Positions 52,621 through 61,130 of a DNA stretch of 64,000 nt are shown one piece after another. Both the position numbers and the translations under genes were made by a program. The DNA lies in assembly GCA_963695975.1 (NCBI GenBank), contig CAVOIB010000002.1, positions 620,001-684,000 on the forward strand. Reading direction: 5' to 3'. Position 1 is the stretch's first letter. Every line of letters begins with the position of its first letter. Source of the DNA: JBBQVZ01 sp963695975. Its GTDB lineage: Bacteria; Actinomycetota; UBA4738; HRBIN12. Under the pieces are notes generated by a model, which saw only the letters and a list, made by a program, of their open reading frames with translations, was not told where the DNA came from and did not search any database.

Positions 52621-52848
52621 GTGACATTCCAGGCGTATCTGGACAACATCAAGGCGAAGACGGGCAAGACGCCCGAGGACTTCAAGGCGCTCGCCGAGGA
52701 AGACGGCATCTACGCACCGGACATGAGAGCCGGCGATCTGGTCGATTGGCTCAACGGCCGGTTCGACCTCGGTCGTGGGCATTCGATGGCGATATGGGCG
52801 GTGTTCAAGAGCAAAGGCTGGGTCAACCAGGGGGACCCAACACCATGA
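52621..52848 (+). CDS. DUF4287-like small protein
   Basis: The 75-aa product from GTG 52621 reads TFQAYLDNIKAKTGKTPEDFKAL...DLVDWLNGRFDLGRGHSMAIWAVFKSKG, the DUF4287 pattern (KTGKTP, WL..RF.LG.GH...). GAGG lies about 9 nt upstream. A longer in-frame extension exists but is not conserved-looking. DUF4287 has no established function. It is the last item before the LAL regulator. Confidence 0.7.
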   Translation: MTFQAYLDNIKAKTGKTPEDFKALAEEDGIYAPDMRAGDLVDWLNGRFDLGRGHSMAIWAVFKSKGWVNQGDPTP

Positions 52849-53005
52849 AGAGAGCTCGAGCGCTGCTGCATGCCCAGACCCTGGACCGACCGGTCCACCG
52901 AGAGAAGGCGACGCGATAGTCGCTCGGTCGATCGTCGCGTGATGCAGGAGCGTCCGCACGGCACTTGCGCCGTCATCCATGTTGGATGACCATGCCCATT
53001 GACGC

Positions 53006-55621
53006 ATGGTGACCACGCTGATAACGGGCGAGCCCTCGACGGAGCTCCTCGAACGGCAGCGCGAGCTGGACGCGCTGGCCGCGTTGCTCGTCGATGTGCG
53101 TGAGCAGCGACGAGGCTGGCTCGTCCTGGTCGCGGGGGAGGCAGGGATCGGGAAGACGGCGCTCCTGCGGCGCTTCTGCGATGAGCGCCGGAGCTCGGCT
53201 CGCGTCCTCTGGGGTGCCTGCGACGCGCTCTACATGCCGAGTCCGTTCGCGCCACTGATCGAGGTCGCAGAGTCGAGCGGAGGCGAGGTCGAGGAGCTCG
53301 TCCACGGCGAAGCGAAGCCCTACGAGGTCGCCACCGCGCTGATGCACGACCTGGGCAGGCACGCATCGAGCGTACTCGTGCTCGAAGATGTCCACTGGGC
53401 CGACGAGGCGACTCTCGATGTCGTTCGTCTCCTCGGGCGGAAGGTGGAAGGTGTGCCCGCCCTCGTCCTCGTGAGCTACCGCGACGAGCTTGATCGGGTA
53501 CATCCGCTGCGGATCCTGACCGGAGAGCTCTCGACCAGCCCGGCGGTGAGGCGGTTGAGGGTCGATCCGCTTTCGCCGCAGGCCGTTGCCCGACTCGCCG
53601 AGCCGCACGGCGTCGACGCCGATGATCTCTATCGGAAGACCGCGGGCAACCCGTTCTTCGTCACGGAGGTACTGGCGTCGGCCGACGCCCAGATCCCGAA
53701 CACGGTGCGGGACGCCGTTCTCGCACGCGTGGCGCGTTTGAGCCCCACCGCGAGGGCCCTGCTCGAGGCCGTCGCGGTCGTTCCGCCACGCGCCGAGCCC
53801 TGGCTCCTGGAGGCGCTCGCGCCGGAGGCCCTCGATCACGTCGAAGAGTGCCTCGCCTCCGGGATGCTGAGTTCGCATCCGGATGGTGTCATCTTCCACC
53901 ACGAGCTCGCTCGTCTGGCGATCGAGGAGTCGGTGCCGTCGAACCGTCGCTTCATCTTGCACCGGAAGGCGCTCGAGGCGTTGGCGGCTCCGCCGGCGGG
54001 TGCGCCTGATCTCGCGCGGCTGGCGCATCACGCGGAGGCAGCGGGTGATGCGGAAGCGGTCTTGCACTTCGCGCCGCGGGCGGCTCAGCGCGCGGCTTCA
54101 CTCGGCGCGCATCGGGAAGCTGCCGCGCAGTATGCGCGCGCGCTCCGTTTCGGTGACCGTCTGCAGCCCGAGGAGCGGGCCGAGCTCTTCAGTCGCCGCT
54201 CCGCCGAGTGCTACCTCACGGATGACAACGACGAGGCGATCGAGGCCCGGCGCGCCGCGCTCGAGTGCTACCGGGAGATCGGCGACCGCCGCCGGGAAGG
54301 CGACGCGCTCCGCTCCTTGTCGGAGATCCTTTGGTGTCCGGGCCGCATCGCGGAATCGCAGCGAGCGGGCCGGGAGGCCGTCGCCGTTCTTGAGCAGCTC
54401 CCCCCGGGTCGCGAGCTCGCTTTGGCGAACTGCAATCTCGCGAGTCTCGTGGGCGATGGCGCCCTGAGCCAGCGTGCACTCGAACTGGCCGAGCGCGCCG
54501 GCGACATCGAGATCGTCGTTCGTGCGCTCGGCACTGTGGGCTTCGAGGGATCGCTGAGAGGCACCTCGGAAGGGGGAGAGAAGCTCACTCGCGCCCTCGA
54601 GCTCGCAGGTCGCTCCGGACTCACTGGACCGGTTGGGAACACGTATGTCAATCTCGGCATCGCGTTCGTGCACCGCCGGTCATACGCGTCCGCGACCGAG
54701 TACCTCGATGCAGGCATCCGGTACTGCAGCGAGCGCGGACTCGAGCTCTACCGTCTCTATCTCCTCGCGTATCGGGCCCGATCGGAGCTCGATCAGGGCC
54801 GATGGGAAGACGCCGCCGCCACCGCCGCGGCCGTCGTCCGCGTTCCGCGGGCGTCGACGATGCCGCGCACGGTCGCCCAGGTCGTGCTGGGCCTCGTTCG
54901 AGCCCGGCGGGGAGATCCTGGCTGGTCGGCGCCGTTGGACGAAGCTTGGGCCCTGTCGGAGTCAACGGGCGAGTCGCTGCGGTTCGGACCGGCGGCCGCC
55001 GCCCGAGCGGAGACGGCGTGGCTCGAGGGCAGGCATGATGCGGCCGCCGGCGCAACCCAGACGGCGCTCGAGCTCGCCGTGCGAGAGGAGCTGCCATGGA
55101 TGATCGGCGAGCTCGCCTACTGGCGCTGGCGTGCAGGCATCGAGGAGGCGGTCCCGGATCGGGGGGCGGAGCCGTATGCGGCCCAGATCGCTGGCGACTG
55201 GGCGCGTGCCGCAGAGCTCTGGACCGACCTCGGCTGTCCTTACGAGGCGGCACTGGCGTTGGCCGACGGGGATGAGGAGGAGCCACTGCGGCGCGCACTG
55301 GACGAGTTGCAGCGCCTGGGTGCGCGGCCGGCAGCCGCGATCGTCGCGCGCCGGCTCCGTGCGCGCGGCGCGACCGGACTACCGCGCGGCCCGCGCCCAG
55401 CGACGGGGCGGAACCCCGCGGGACTGACCGAGCGCGAGATGGAGGTCCTCGCGCTCGTTGCCCGGGGCTTCCGCAACGCGGAGATCGCGCAGCGCCTCGT
55501 CGTTTCCGTGAAGACCGTCGATCACCACGTCTCCGCCATCTTGCGGAAGCTCGGCGTCGGAACGCGCGGCCAGGCGAGCGCCGAGGCCGTCCGTCTCGGG
55601 GTCGTCGGCCAAGACCGGTAG
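53006..55621 (+). CDS. LAL-type LuxR-family transcriptional regulator (ATPase-TPR-HTH)
   Basis: The 871-aa protein has an N-terminal ATPase (Walker A AGEAGIGKTALL, G43-T51; Walker B SVLVLEDVHWADEA), a long TPR-like helical middle, and a C-terminal LuxR HTH (~808-862; LTEREMEVLALVARGFRNAEIAQRLVVSVKTVDHHVSAILRKL). ATG 53006 lies shortly before the conserved start. It is expected to be a large signal-integrating activator. It is followed after 88 bp by a DUF4242 gene. Confidence 0.92.
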   Translation: MVTTLITGEPSTELLERQRELDALAALLVDVREQRRGWLVLVAGEAGIGKTALLRRFCDERRSSARVLWGACDALYMPSPFAPLIEVAESSGGEVEELVHGEAKPYEVATALMHDLGRHASSVLVLEDVHWADEATLDVVRLLGRKVEGVPALVLVSYRDELDRVHPLRILTGELSTSPAVRRLRVDPLSPQAVARLAEPHGVDADDLYRKTAGNPFFVTEVLASADAQIPNTVRDAVLARVARLSPTARALLEAVAVVPPRAEPWLLEALAPEALDHVEECLASGMLSSHPDGVIFHHELARLAIEESVPSNRRFILHRKALEALAAPPAGAPDLARLAHHAEAAGDAEAVLHFAPRAAQRAASLGAHREAAAQYARALRFGDRLQPEERAELFSRRSAECYLTDDNDEAIEARRAALECYREIGDRRREGDALRSLSEILWCPGRIAESQRAGREAVAVLEQLPPGRELALANCNLASLVGDGALSQRALELAERAGDIEIVVRALGTVGFEGSLRGTSEGGEKLTRALELAGRSGLTGPVGNTYVNLGIAFVHRRSYASATEYLDAGIRYCSERGLELYRLYLLAYRARSELDQGRWEDAAATAAAVVRVPRASTMPRTVAQVVLGLVRARRGDPGWSAPLDEAWALSESTGESLRFGPAAAARAETAWLEGRHDAAAGATQTALELAVREELPWMIGELAYWRWRAGIEEAVPDRGAEPYAAQIAGDWARAAELWTDLGCPYEAALALADGDEEEPLRRALDELQRLGARPAAAIVARRLRARGATGLPRGPRPATGRNPAGLTEREMEVLALVARGFRNAEIAQRLVVSVKTVDHHVSAILRKLGVGTRGQASAEAVRLGVVGQDR

Positions 55622-55709
55622 GTCCAGCTCCTTATCTGGGTAGTCCTCCCGATGCGCGCAGCGGTGTCGCACCCCTACCTTCGAGGAAGTTACGAACGGA
55701 GGGAGGGAG

Positions 55710-56003
55710 GTGAGAGTGCCACGGTACGTCGTGGAGCGGACGTTCCCGGATGGGTGGCACATCCCCGCCGACGCGGAGGGCGCGGAGCTGTGTCTCGCGA
55801 TCGGTGAACGCAACGCCGATGAGGGGGTCACCTGGCTCCACTCCTTCGTGAGCGACGATAAGACGAAGTCGTTCTGCGTATACGAGGCTCCGACCCCTGA
55901 GGCCATCCGCAGGACCGCCGCCCGAAACGGTCTCCCCGTCGACGTGATCACCCAGGTCCGTGTCCTCGATCCCTACTTCTACATGGATGGGGATCGTTCG
56001 TAA
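55710..56003 (+). CDS. DUF4242 protein (SCO4226-like, possible nickel binder)
   Basis: The 97-aa product reads PRYVVERTFPDGW, then ERNADEGVTWLHSFVSDDKTKSFCVYEAPTPEAIRRTAARNGLPVDVITQVRVLDPYFY, typical of DUF4242. The Streptomyces family member SCO4226 was described as nickel-binding; here a His and a Cys (LHS, FCVYEAP) are in comparable places. GTG 55710 follows a GGAGGGAGG run. It is downstream of the LAL regulator and upstream of a secreted protein; co-regulation is possible. Confidence 0.78.
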   Translation: MRVPRYVVERTFPDGWHIPADAEGAELCLAIGERNADEGVTWLHSFVSDDKTKSFCVYEAPTPEAIRRTAARNGLPVDVITQVRVLDPYFYMDGDRS

Positions 56004-56055
56004 GGCTGCAGGCTCGAGGTCCGAGGCTCAAGCAGCGGAGATGAAAGGAGCAGAC

Positions 56056-56673
56056 ATGCGAAGGATCGGGATCGCGATGGTCGCGGTGGCCGTGCTCTTG
56101 GGCTCGGTCGCAGTGGTGGGGCCTGCGTTCGGTGCAGGCCACGCTCGGCAGGCCCCCACCCACCGGGCGGCGACGCCGGCCGTCAAGGTGTCGCAGAAGC
56201 TCACGGCGCAGCTCGCGGACGCCCGCGTCGCGACGGCGAAGTACGCGACCGACCTGAAGAAGGCGAAGGAGGACGGCTACTTCATCATCACGCCGATGAT
56301 CGCCGACATGGGGTATCACTATCTCAACCCGGCGATCACCGACTTCGACGTGACCAAGCCGCCCATCCTCGTGTACGAGAAGCGGGGCGGGTCGTATCAG
56401 CTGGGAGCGCTCGAGTGGGTGTTCCCCGAGACGCCGGCGAAGCCGCCGCTCAAGGGCGCGACGTACGGGTCGTTCGGTGCTGCGTGCCACTTCAAGGATG
56501 GGACGTTCGAGTTCGCCAAGGCGGAGACCGACTGTCCCGCGAAGAGCCCGGATACGGGGTCACCGTTCCGCTTCTGGCATCCCGATCTGGTCACGATGCA
56601 CGTCTGGATCTGGTACCCGAACCCCGCCGGGTTGTTCTCGGGAACCAACCCGCTCGTCTCACCGTTCAACTGA
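56056..56673 (+). CDS. Secreted protein of the MGYH(Y/F)xNP type
   Basis: The 205-aa protein has a signal peptide (IAMVAVAVLLGSVAVVGPAFG|AGH) and a conserved-looking core: KYATDLKKAKEDGY, DMGYHYLNP, PPILVYE, ALEWVFPE, and HVWIWYPNPAGLFSGTNP near the C-terminus. I recognise the pattern as a widespread secreted family without known function; the conserved His in MGYHY and HVWIW suggest a metal site (inference). ATG 56056 has AAAGGAG 5 nt upstream. A strong hairpin follows. Confidence 0.7.
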   Translation: MRRIGIAMVAVAVLLGSVAVVGPAFGAGHARQAPTHRAATPAVKVSQKLTAQLADARVATAKYATDLKKAKEDGYFIITPMIADMGYHYLNPAITDFDVTKPPILVYEKRGGSYQLGALEWVFPETPAKPPLKGATYGSFGAACHFKDGTFEFAKAETDCPAKSPDTGSPFRFWHPDLVTMHVWIWYPNPAGLFSGTNPLVSPFN

Positions 56674-56689
56674 TCTTGAGGCCAGGAAC

Positions 56690-56725
56690 GCTGACGGGGC
56701 GGTCCTCCGGGACCGCTCCGTCAGC
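56690..56725 (+). terminator. 16-bp hairpin with a UCCG loop
   Basis: GCTGACGGGGCGGTCC (56690-56705) pairs with 56710-56725 (one G-U pair) around TCCG, a UNCG-type tetraloop. It begins 16 bp after the stop of the secreted-protein gene. There is no U-tract. Confidence 0.7.
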
Positions 56726-56828
56726 GGGAGCCTGCCCGTCGATCGATCCCGGCGATCAGCGCCGCGCCATGCCGCAGTCGCCGCGCCGGACAGCGCCTCG
56801 GGGCCGAACCTTGACGACATCGGCCGGC

Positions 56829-57869
56829 CTATCCATCACGAGGCTTCTCGATGTGCCCGCCGAACTCCTTGCGCATCGCCGAAAGGACCCTGTTGGCGAA
56901 GTCGGCCTCGCCACGCGACGAGAACCGCGACGCTAGCGCCGAGCTCAACACGGGCGTCGGCACACCTTCCTCGAGGCCCGCGATCGCCGTCCACCGGCCC
57001 TCGCCCGAGTCGCTGACACGACCCGCGAAGCCCTCGAGCGTCGGCGCATCGTGCAACGCCGCGGCCGTCAGATCGAGCAGCCACGAGCTCACGACGCTGC
57101 CGCGACGCCAGAGCTCCACAACCTCGGCTACGTCGATCGAGAAGCGGTACCGCTCGGGGTGCTCGAGCGGCGTGGTCTCGGCGTCGGCCTCTCGTGCCCG
57201 CAGGCCGGCGTCGGCGTTGGCGAGCACGTTCAGCCCCTCGGCGTACGCGGCCATAAGTCCGTATTCGATCCCGTTGTGCACCATCTTCACGAAGTGGCCG
57301 GCTCCCACCGGCCCGCAGTGCAGGTAGCCGTACTCGACGGCCGCGGGCTCACCTTCGCGCCCGCGCGTACGCGCCGCCATCTCGACACCGGGCGCGAGCG
57401 ACCGGAACACGGACTCGAGTCGAGCGAACACCTCGTCATCAGCGCCGACCATCAGGCAGAACCCGCGCTCCAGCCCGAACACGCCGCCGGATACGCCGAC
57501 GTCGACGTATCGGATGCCCAACGGCTCGAGTGCTGCGGCGCGCGAGAGGTCGTCGACGTAGTGCGTGTTCCCGCCGTCGATCACGGCGTCGCCGAACTCC
57601 AGTAGGCGTGCGACCTCCGTCAACGCTCGCTCGGTGATCTCGCCGGCAGGCAGCATCAGCCACACGGTGCGGGGGGTGGGCAACGCTGCCACCAGTTCGG
57701 CCAAGGAGTGAGCCCCCGTGGCGCCCTCCGCGACCAACGCTGCGACGGCTGCCGGCGCCACGTCGTGCACGACGCAGGTGTGCCCGTCGCGCATCAGGCG
57801 GCGGGCCAGGTTCGAGCCCATCCGCCCGAGCCCCACCATCCCAAGGTGCGTGGGCCGATCCGTGGCCAT
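56829..57869 (-). CDS. gnd: 6-phosphogluconate dehydrogenase, decarboxylating (short, GndA type)
   Basis: The 346-aa enzyme oxidises 6-phosphogluconate to ribulose 5-phosphate. It has the Rossmann MVGLGRMGSNLARRLMRDGH, DGGNTHYVDDLSR, VKMVHNGIEYGLMAAYAEG (catalytic Lys and His) and a short C-terminal domain. The short length is that of the NAD-preferring GndA subgroup. ATG 57869 follows GGAAGGAG. It is divergent from zwf (74 bp between starts), and the two enzymes are consecutive oxidative pentose-phosphate steps. Confidence 0.93.
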   Translation of the reverse strand: MATDRPTHLGMVGLGRMGSNLARRLMRDGHTCVVHDVAPAAVAALVAEGATGAHSLAELVAALPTPRTVWLMLPAGEITERALTEVARLLEFGDAVIDGGNTHYVDDLSRAAALEPLGIRYVDVGVSGGVFGLERGFCLMVGADDEVFARLESVFRSLAPGVEMAARTRGREGEPAAVEYGYLHCGPVGAGHFVKMVHNGIEYGLMAAYAEGLNVLANADAGLRAREADAETTPLEHPERYRFSIDVAEVVELWRRGSVVSSWLLDLTAAALHDAPTLEGFAGRVSDSGEGRWTAIAGLEEGVPTPVLSSALASRFSSRGEADFANRVLSAMRKEFGGHIEKPRDG

Positions 57870-57931
57870 CGAAGACTCCTTCCGGTCGCCGGGGGAGCCA
57901 TCGTACGTCCGTCATTCGCGAAACCCGCCGG

Positions 57932-57937
57932 TAGCCT
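57932..57937 (+). promoter_or_regulatory. -10 box TAGCCT giving a leaderless zwf mRNA
   Basis: TAGCCT is 6 nt before the GTG start at 57944, with no ribosome site in between. Confidence 0.55.
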
Positions 57938-57943
57938 GGACGT

Positions 57944-59347
57944 GTGAGTGTCATGACGGGCGGACAGCGCGACGGACGCTCCGACGCGCTAGTGCTGTTC
58001 GGCATCACCGGCGACCTGGCGTATCAGAAGATCTTCCCCGCGCTGCAGGCGATGGTGCAACGCAAGTTCCTCGAGGGACCGGTGGTCGGCGTCGCGCGGT
58101 CGGGGTGGACCCGCGAGACGCTGCTCGATCGGATGCGCCAGAGCCTCGAGGAGCACGGCGGCGTGGACCAGGCCGCGTTCGAGCGGTTCCAGGAGATGTT
58201 CACGTACGTGGACGGGGATTACCTCGACCCGGCGACGTTCGGGCGGCTGCGTGATGCGCTCGGCGAGGCCGAGAGCCCTTTGTATTACTTGGCGATCCCG
58301 CCGTCGTTGTTCGAGCCGGTGATCAAGAACCTCGAGGGTTCGGGATGCGCGAGGAACGCGCGCGTAGTGATCGAGAAGCCGTTCGGGCGCGACCTCGCCA
58401 GCGCGCGCGAGTTGAACGCGGTGCTCCGCCTCACGTTCCCGGAGGACGCGATCTTCCGGATCGACCACTTCCTCGGGCGGGAGCCGGTGCAGAACCTCGC
58501 GTACTTCCGGTTCGCCAACGCGTTCCTGGAGCCGCTGTGGAATCGCAACTTCGTCGAGAGCGTGCAGATCACGATGGCCGAGGACTTCGGCGTGCGCGAC
58601 CGTGGCGGGTTCTACGAGTCGGTCGGGACGATCCGCGACGTGGTGCAGAACCACCTGCTGCAGGTGCTCGCGTTGGTGGCGATGGAGCCGCCGAGCGGCT
58701 TCGATCGTGATGTGTTCCTGACCGAGCGGGTGCGGCTGCTGCAAGCGATCCGGCCGCTTCGCCCGGACGACGTCGTGCGCGGGCAGTATGAGGGGTATCG
58801 CGAGGCGAAGGGCGTGGCGCCGGACTCGACGGTCGAGACGTTCGTGGCGCTCTGCGTGCGGGTGGAGACCTGGCGCTGGGCCGACGTGCCGTTCTATATC
58901 CGTGCCGGTAAGAAGTTGGCCGTGACCGCGTCGGAGGTCCTGGTGGAGCTGAAGCGGCCGCCGCGCGACGTGTTCGGCGAGCCGCTCGCTGGGCATCCGA
59001 ACCACGTCGTCTTCCGGTTGGGGCCGGACCAGCGCATCTCGCTCGGCGCGCGGACGAAGATCCCCGGCGATCGCATGGTCGGTGAGGAGGTCGAGCTGGT
59101 CGCGGCGCATCCGCCGGCGGAGGAGATGTCGGCCTACGAACGGCTGTTGACCGACGCGATGGAGGCCGACGCGGAGCTGTTCAGCCGACAGGACGTGATC
59201 GAGCGCTCGTGGGAGATCGTCGATCCGGTGCTAGACGACGCGACGCCGGTGCACCCGTACGCGCCTGGCTCATGGGGGCCGCCTGAGGCTGATCGACTGG
59301 TCGAAGGCGTCGGTGGCTGGCACAACCCGCCACCCGTACCTCGATAG
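57944..59347 (+). CDS. zwf: Glucose-6-phosphate 1-dehydrogenase
   Basis: The 467-aa enzyme oxidises glucose 6-phosphate with NAD(P). It has the cofactor motif LFGITGDLAYQKIFPAL and the substrate motif RIDHFLGREPVQN; VIEKPFGRDL and IRAGKKL are also conserved. The GxTGDLAxxK N-terminus replaces the more common GASGDLAKRK. GTG 57944 was chosen as it sits 6 nt after a -10 box; an ATG 3 codons later is possible. It shares a short divergent control region with gnd. Confidence 0.93.
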   Translation: MSVMTGGQRDGRSDALVLFGITGDLAYQKIFPALQAMVQRKFLEGPVVGVARSGWTRETLLDRMRQSLEEHGGVDQAAFERFQEMFTYVDGDYLDPATFGRLRDALGEAESPLYYLAIPPSLFEPVIKNLEGSGCARNARVVIEKPFGRDLASARELNAVLRLTFPEDAIFRIDHFLGREPVQNLAYFRFANAFLEPLWNRNFVESVQITMAEDFGVRDRGGFYESVGTIRDVVQNHLLQVLALVAMEPPSGFDRDVFLTERVRLLQAIRPLRPDDVVRGQYEGYREAKGVAPDSTVETFVALCVRVETWRWADVPFYIRAGKKLAVTASEVLVELKRPPRDVFGEPLAGHPNHVVFRLGPDQRISLGARTKIPGDRMVGEEVELVAAHPPAEEMSAYERLLTDAMEADAELFSRQDVIERSWEIVDPVLDDATPVHPYAPGSWGPPEADRLVEGVGGWHNPPPVPR

Positions 59348-59425
59348 GACCATCGGAAGTTGCGCGCGTGGGTCCGAAACCGTCCTTGGTGTGCCGTGCG
59401 CGGAGTCACTTCTGGCGGCATGTCG
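59348..59425. other. Gap between zwf and a small minus-strand gene
   Basis: No gene, hairpin or repeat was recognised in this short stretch. Confidence 0.4.
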
Positions 59426-59572
59426 CTATCGGTCAGGTGGCGCGGCGTGTGTCTCTCGTTCGTAGAGACGCCGCTTCGCGCGGACCACGTCGGCGTCGCG
59501 CGGATCGAGCGGCAGCGGGTCAGTATGCCTCGATCCTCGCTTCGCGATCCTTTTGACGCGGAGCTGCCGCAT
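59426..59572 (-). CDS. Small basic protein (48 aa)
   Basis: ATG 59572 is preceded by a GGGAAGGGAGG run about 7 nt away. The product is basic at both ends and contains DPLPLDPRDADVVRAKRRLYERE, the sort of compact conserved-looking motif I associate with short uncharacterised actinobacterial proteins. No membrane segment. It is convergent with zwf. It is too short for certainty, but the ribosome site and composition support a gene. Confidence 0.6.
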   Translation of the reverse strand: MRQLRVKRIAKRGSRHTDPLPLDPRDADVVRAKRRLYERETHAAPPDR

Positions 59573-59784
59573 CTTGCTACCTCCCTTCCCCCAAAGGTGT
59601 CGGCGCGCACCACCTGTTAGTGAGGATGTGAGGCAAAGATGCCTGTTATGAGGTAGGACGCCTCGATCACGCTCGGTAGCCGATCGCTCTGGTGCGATCC
59701 CGCTGGCACCGGAGGCCGGCTTCGGCACTGCTCGATGGTTCGGCATAGCCCCTTGTCAGGCCGACGACCCGTGGCTACCGTCGG
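59573..59784. other. Intergenic region between divergent genes
   Basis: Contains the ribosome site of the 48-aa gene and a TACCGT box (59776-59781) just before the propeller lipoprotein start. Nothing else was recognised. Confidence 0.4.
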
Positions 59785-61074
59785 ATGCGCGATGCGTGGA
59801 CGCGGTTGCCTCCGGTGAGGGCTGGCGCCCGCTCCCTCGCGCTCGTCGCGATCTCCCTCGCTTTCGCGACCGGGTGTACCGGAGGATCGTGGGAGTCGCC
59901 GGAAGCAGGCACCGGCCAGGAGTCGAAGAGCCCGTCCTCGAAATCGCCGCCATCCGCGCAGCCAGTCGGCGTGCCCGGTGTGACTGGTCGGATCGTCGTG
60001 CTGGACGAGCTGGGGAACCTGACTGCGTTCGATGCCGACGGATCGGATACGATCGTCCTCGCCGGATCCGTGCCGGGCGAAACCGTCGTGAGACAGCCGA
60101 CATGGTCGCCGGACGGCGCCCGGATCGCGTGGGTCCAAGTCTCCGCTGACGGGACGTCCGCCGCGCTTGTGACGACGACTGCAGACGGAACGCGGCCTAC
60201 GGAGACCCCCATCACCGCGGCCGCCTTCTACCTCGCTTGGGACCCGAGGTCGTCTCGGATCGCCTATCTTGGCTCTTCTGCGTCTGATGAGATCGAGCTC
60301 GGCGTCGTGGACGTCGCCGCCGGCAGCGAGGCCGCTTCACTCGACGTCGGCAGCCCTTTCTACCTGTCGTGGAACCCCTCCGGGAAGCAGATGCTGGTGC
60401 ACGTGGGGAGCGATCGACTCGACCGGCTCGCGATCGACGGCACCATCACCACCGTCGACGATCGCCCGGGAACCTTCAACGCTCCGGTCTGGACCTCGGA
60501 CGGACGAACCCTCATCTACGCATCGAAGACCGAAGGTGGGCAACGGCTCGTCGCCTACGACCTGGATGCGGATCGGCGTGAGACTCTCGTGCGGTTCGAT
60601 GGAGCCATCACCTTCGTCGTGAGCCCCGATGGGAGCCGCGTCGCCTTCCAGGTCGTCCGGGGTCGGACCGTCGTGGTTCCGCTCTCGGTGATCGATCGTC
60701 GGACCGGAGCTGTCAGGCGCGTCGCGACCGAGTTCGTCCCGGCCTTCTTCTGGAGCCCTCAGGACGCCAAGCTCCTGTATCTGCTGCCGGAGCTCGCGCT
60801 GGATCGTGTCTGGCTCCATTGGGGCGTGTGGGACAACGGGTCATCGTTCACCACCGGGCGCTTCTACCCGAGCCTCGAGTTCGGCCGCGACTACCTCCCG
60901 TTCTTCGAGCAGTACGCACAGAGCATGAGCCTGTGGGCCCCAGACGGCAGCGCCTTCGTGTACACGGGATCGAGCGAGTCGGGAGAGACGGGCGTCTGGA
61001 TCCAGCCGGCCAGTCCGGACACCGCGCCTGTCCTCGTGGCCGACGGCGTGTTCGCGACCTGGTCGCCGGTGTAA
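59785..61074 (+). CDS. Lipoprotein with TolB-like beta-propeller (PD40 repeats)
   Basis: The 429-aa protein has a signal peptide and lipobox (ALVAISLAFATGC), a Ser/Pro linker, then repeated WSPDGARIAW, WDPRSSRIAYLG, WNPSGKQMLVHV, WTSDGRTLIYAS, VSPDGSRVAFQV and WAPDGSAFVYTG blades of a TolB/WD40-like propeller. It is expected to be anchored on the outer face of the membrane. The start is ATG 59785, close behind a TACCGT box; an internal GTG is possible. Function unknown. Confidence 0.82.
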   Translation: MRDAWTRLPPVRAGARSLALVAISLAFATGCTGGSWESPEAGTGQESKSPSSKSPPSAQPVGVPGVTGRIVVLDELGNLTAFDADGSDTIVLAGSVPGETVVRQPTWSPDGARIAWVQVSADGTSAALVTTTADGTRPTETPITAAAFYLAWDPRSSRIAYLGSSASDEIELGVVDVAAGSEAASLDVGSPFYLSWNPSGKQMLVHVGSDRLDRLAIDGTITTVDDRPGTFNAPVWTSDGRTLIYASKTEGGQRLVAYDLDADRRETLVRFDGAITFVVSPDGSRVAFQVVRGRTVVVPLSVIDRRTGAVRRVATEFVPAFFWSPQDAKLLYLLPELALDRVWLHWGVWDNGSSFTTGRFYPSLEFGRDYLPFFEQYAQSMSLWAPDGSAFVYTGSSESGETGVWIQPASPDTAPVLVADGVFATWSPV

Positions 61075-61079
61075 CCCCC

Positions 61080-61112
61080 AGCGGTCGGTAGCGGACTTCT
61101 TCGTCGACCGCT
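61080..61112. terminator. Hairpin between convergent genes
   Basis: AGCGGTCG (61080-61087) pairs with CGACCGCT (61105-61112) around a 17-nt loop, 5 bp after the propeller lipoprotein stop and before the convergent BNR gene. It may serve both strands. Confidence 0.45.
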
Positions 61113-61130
61113 GCGTGATGGATCGGTCCA

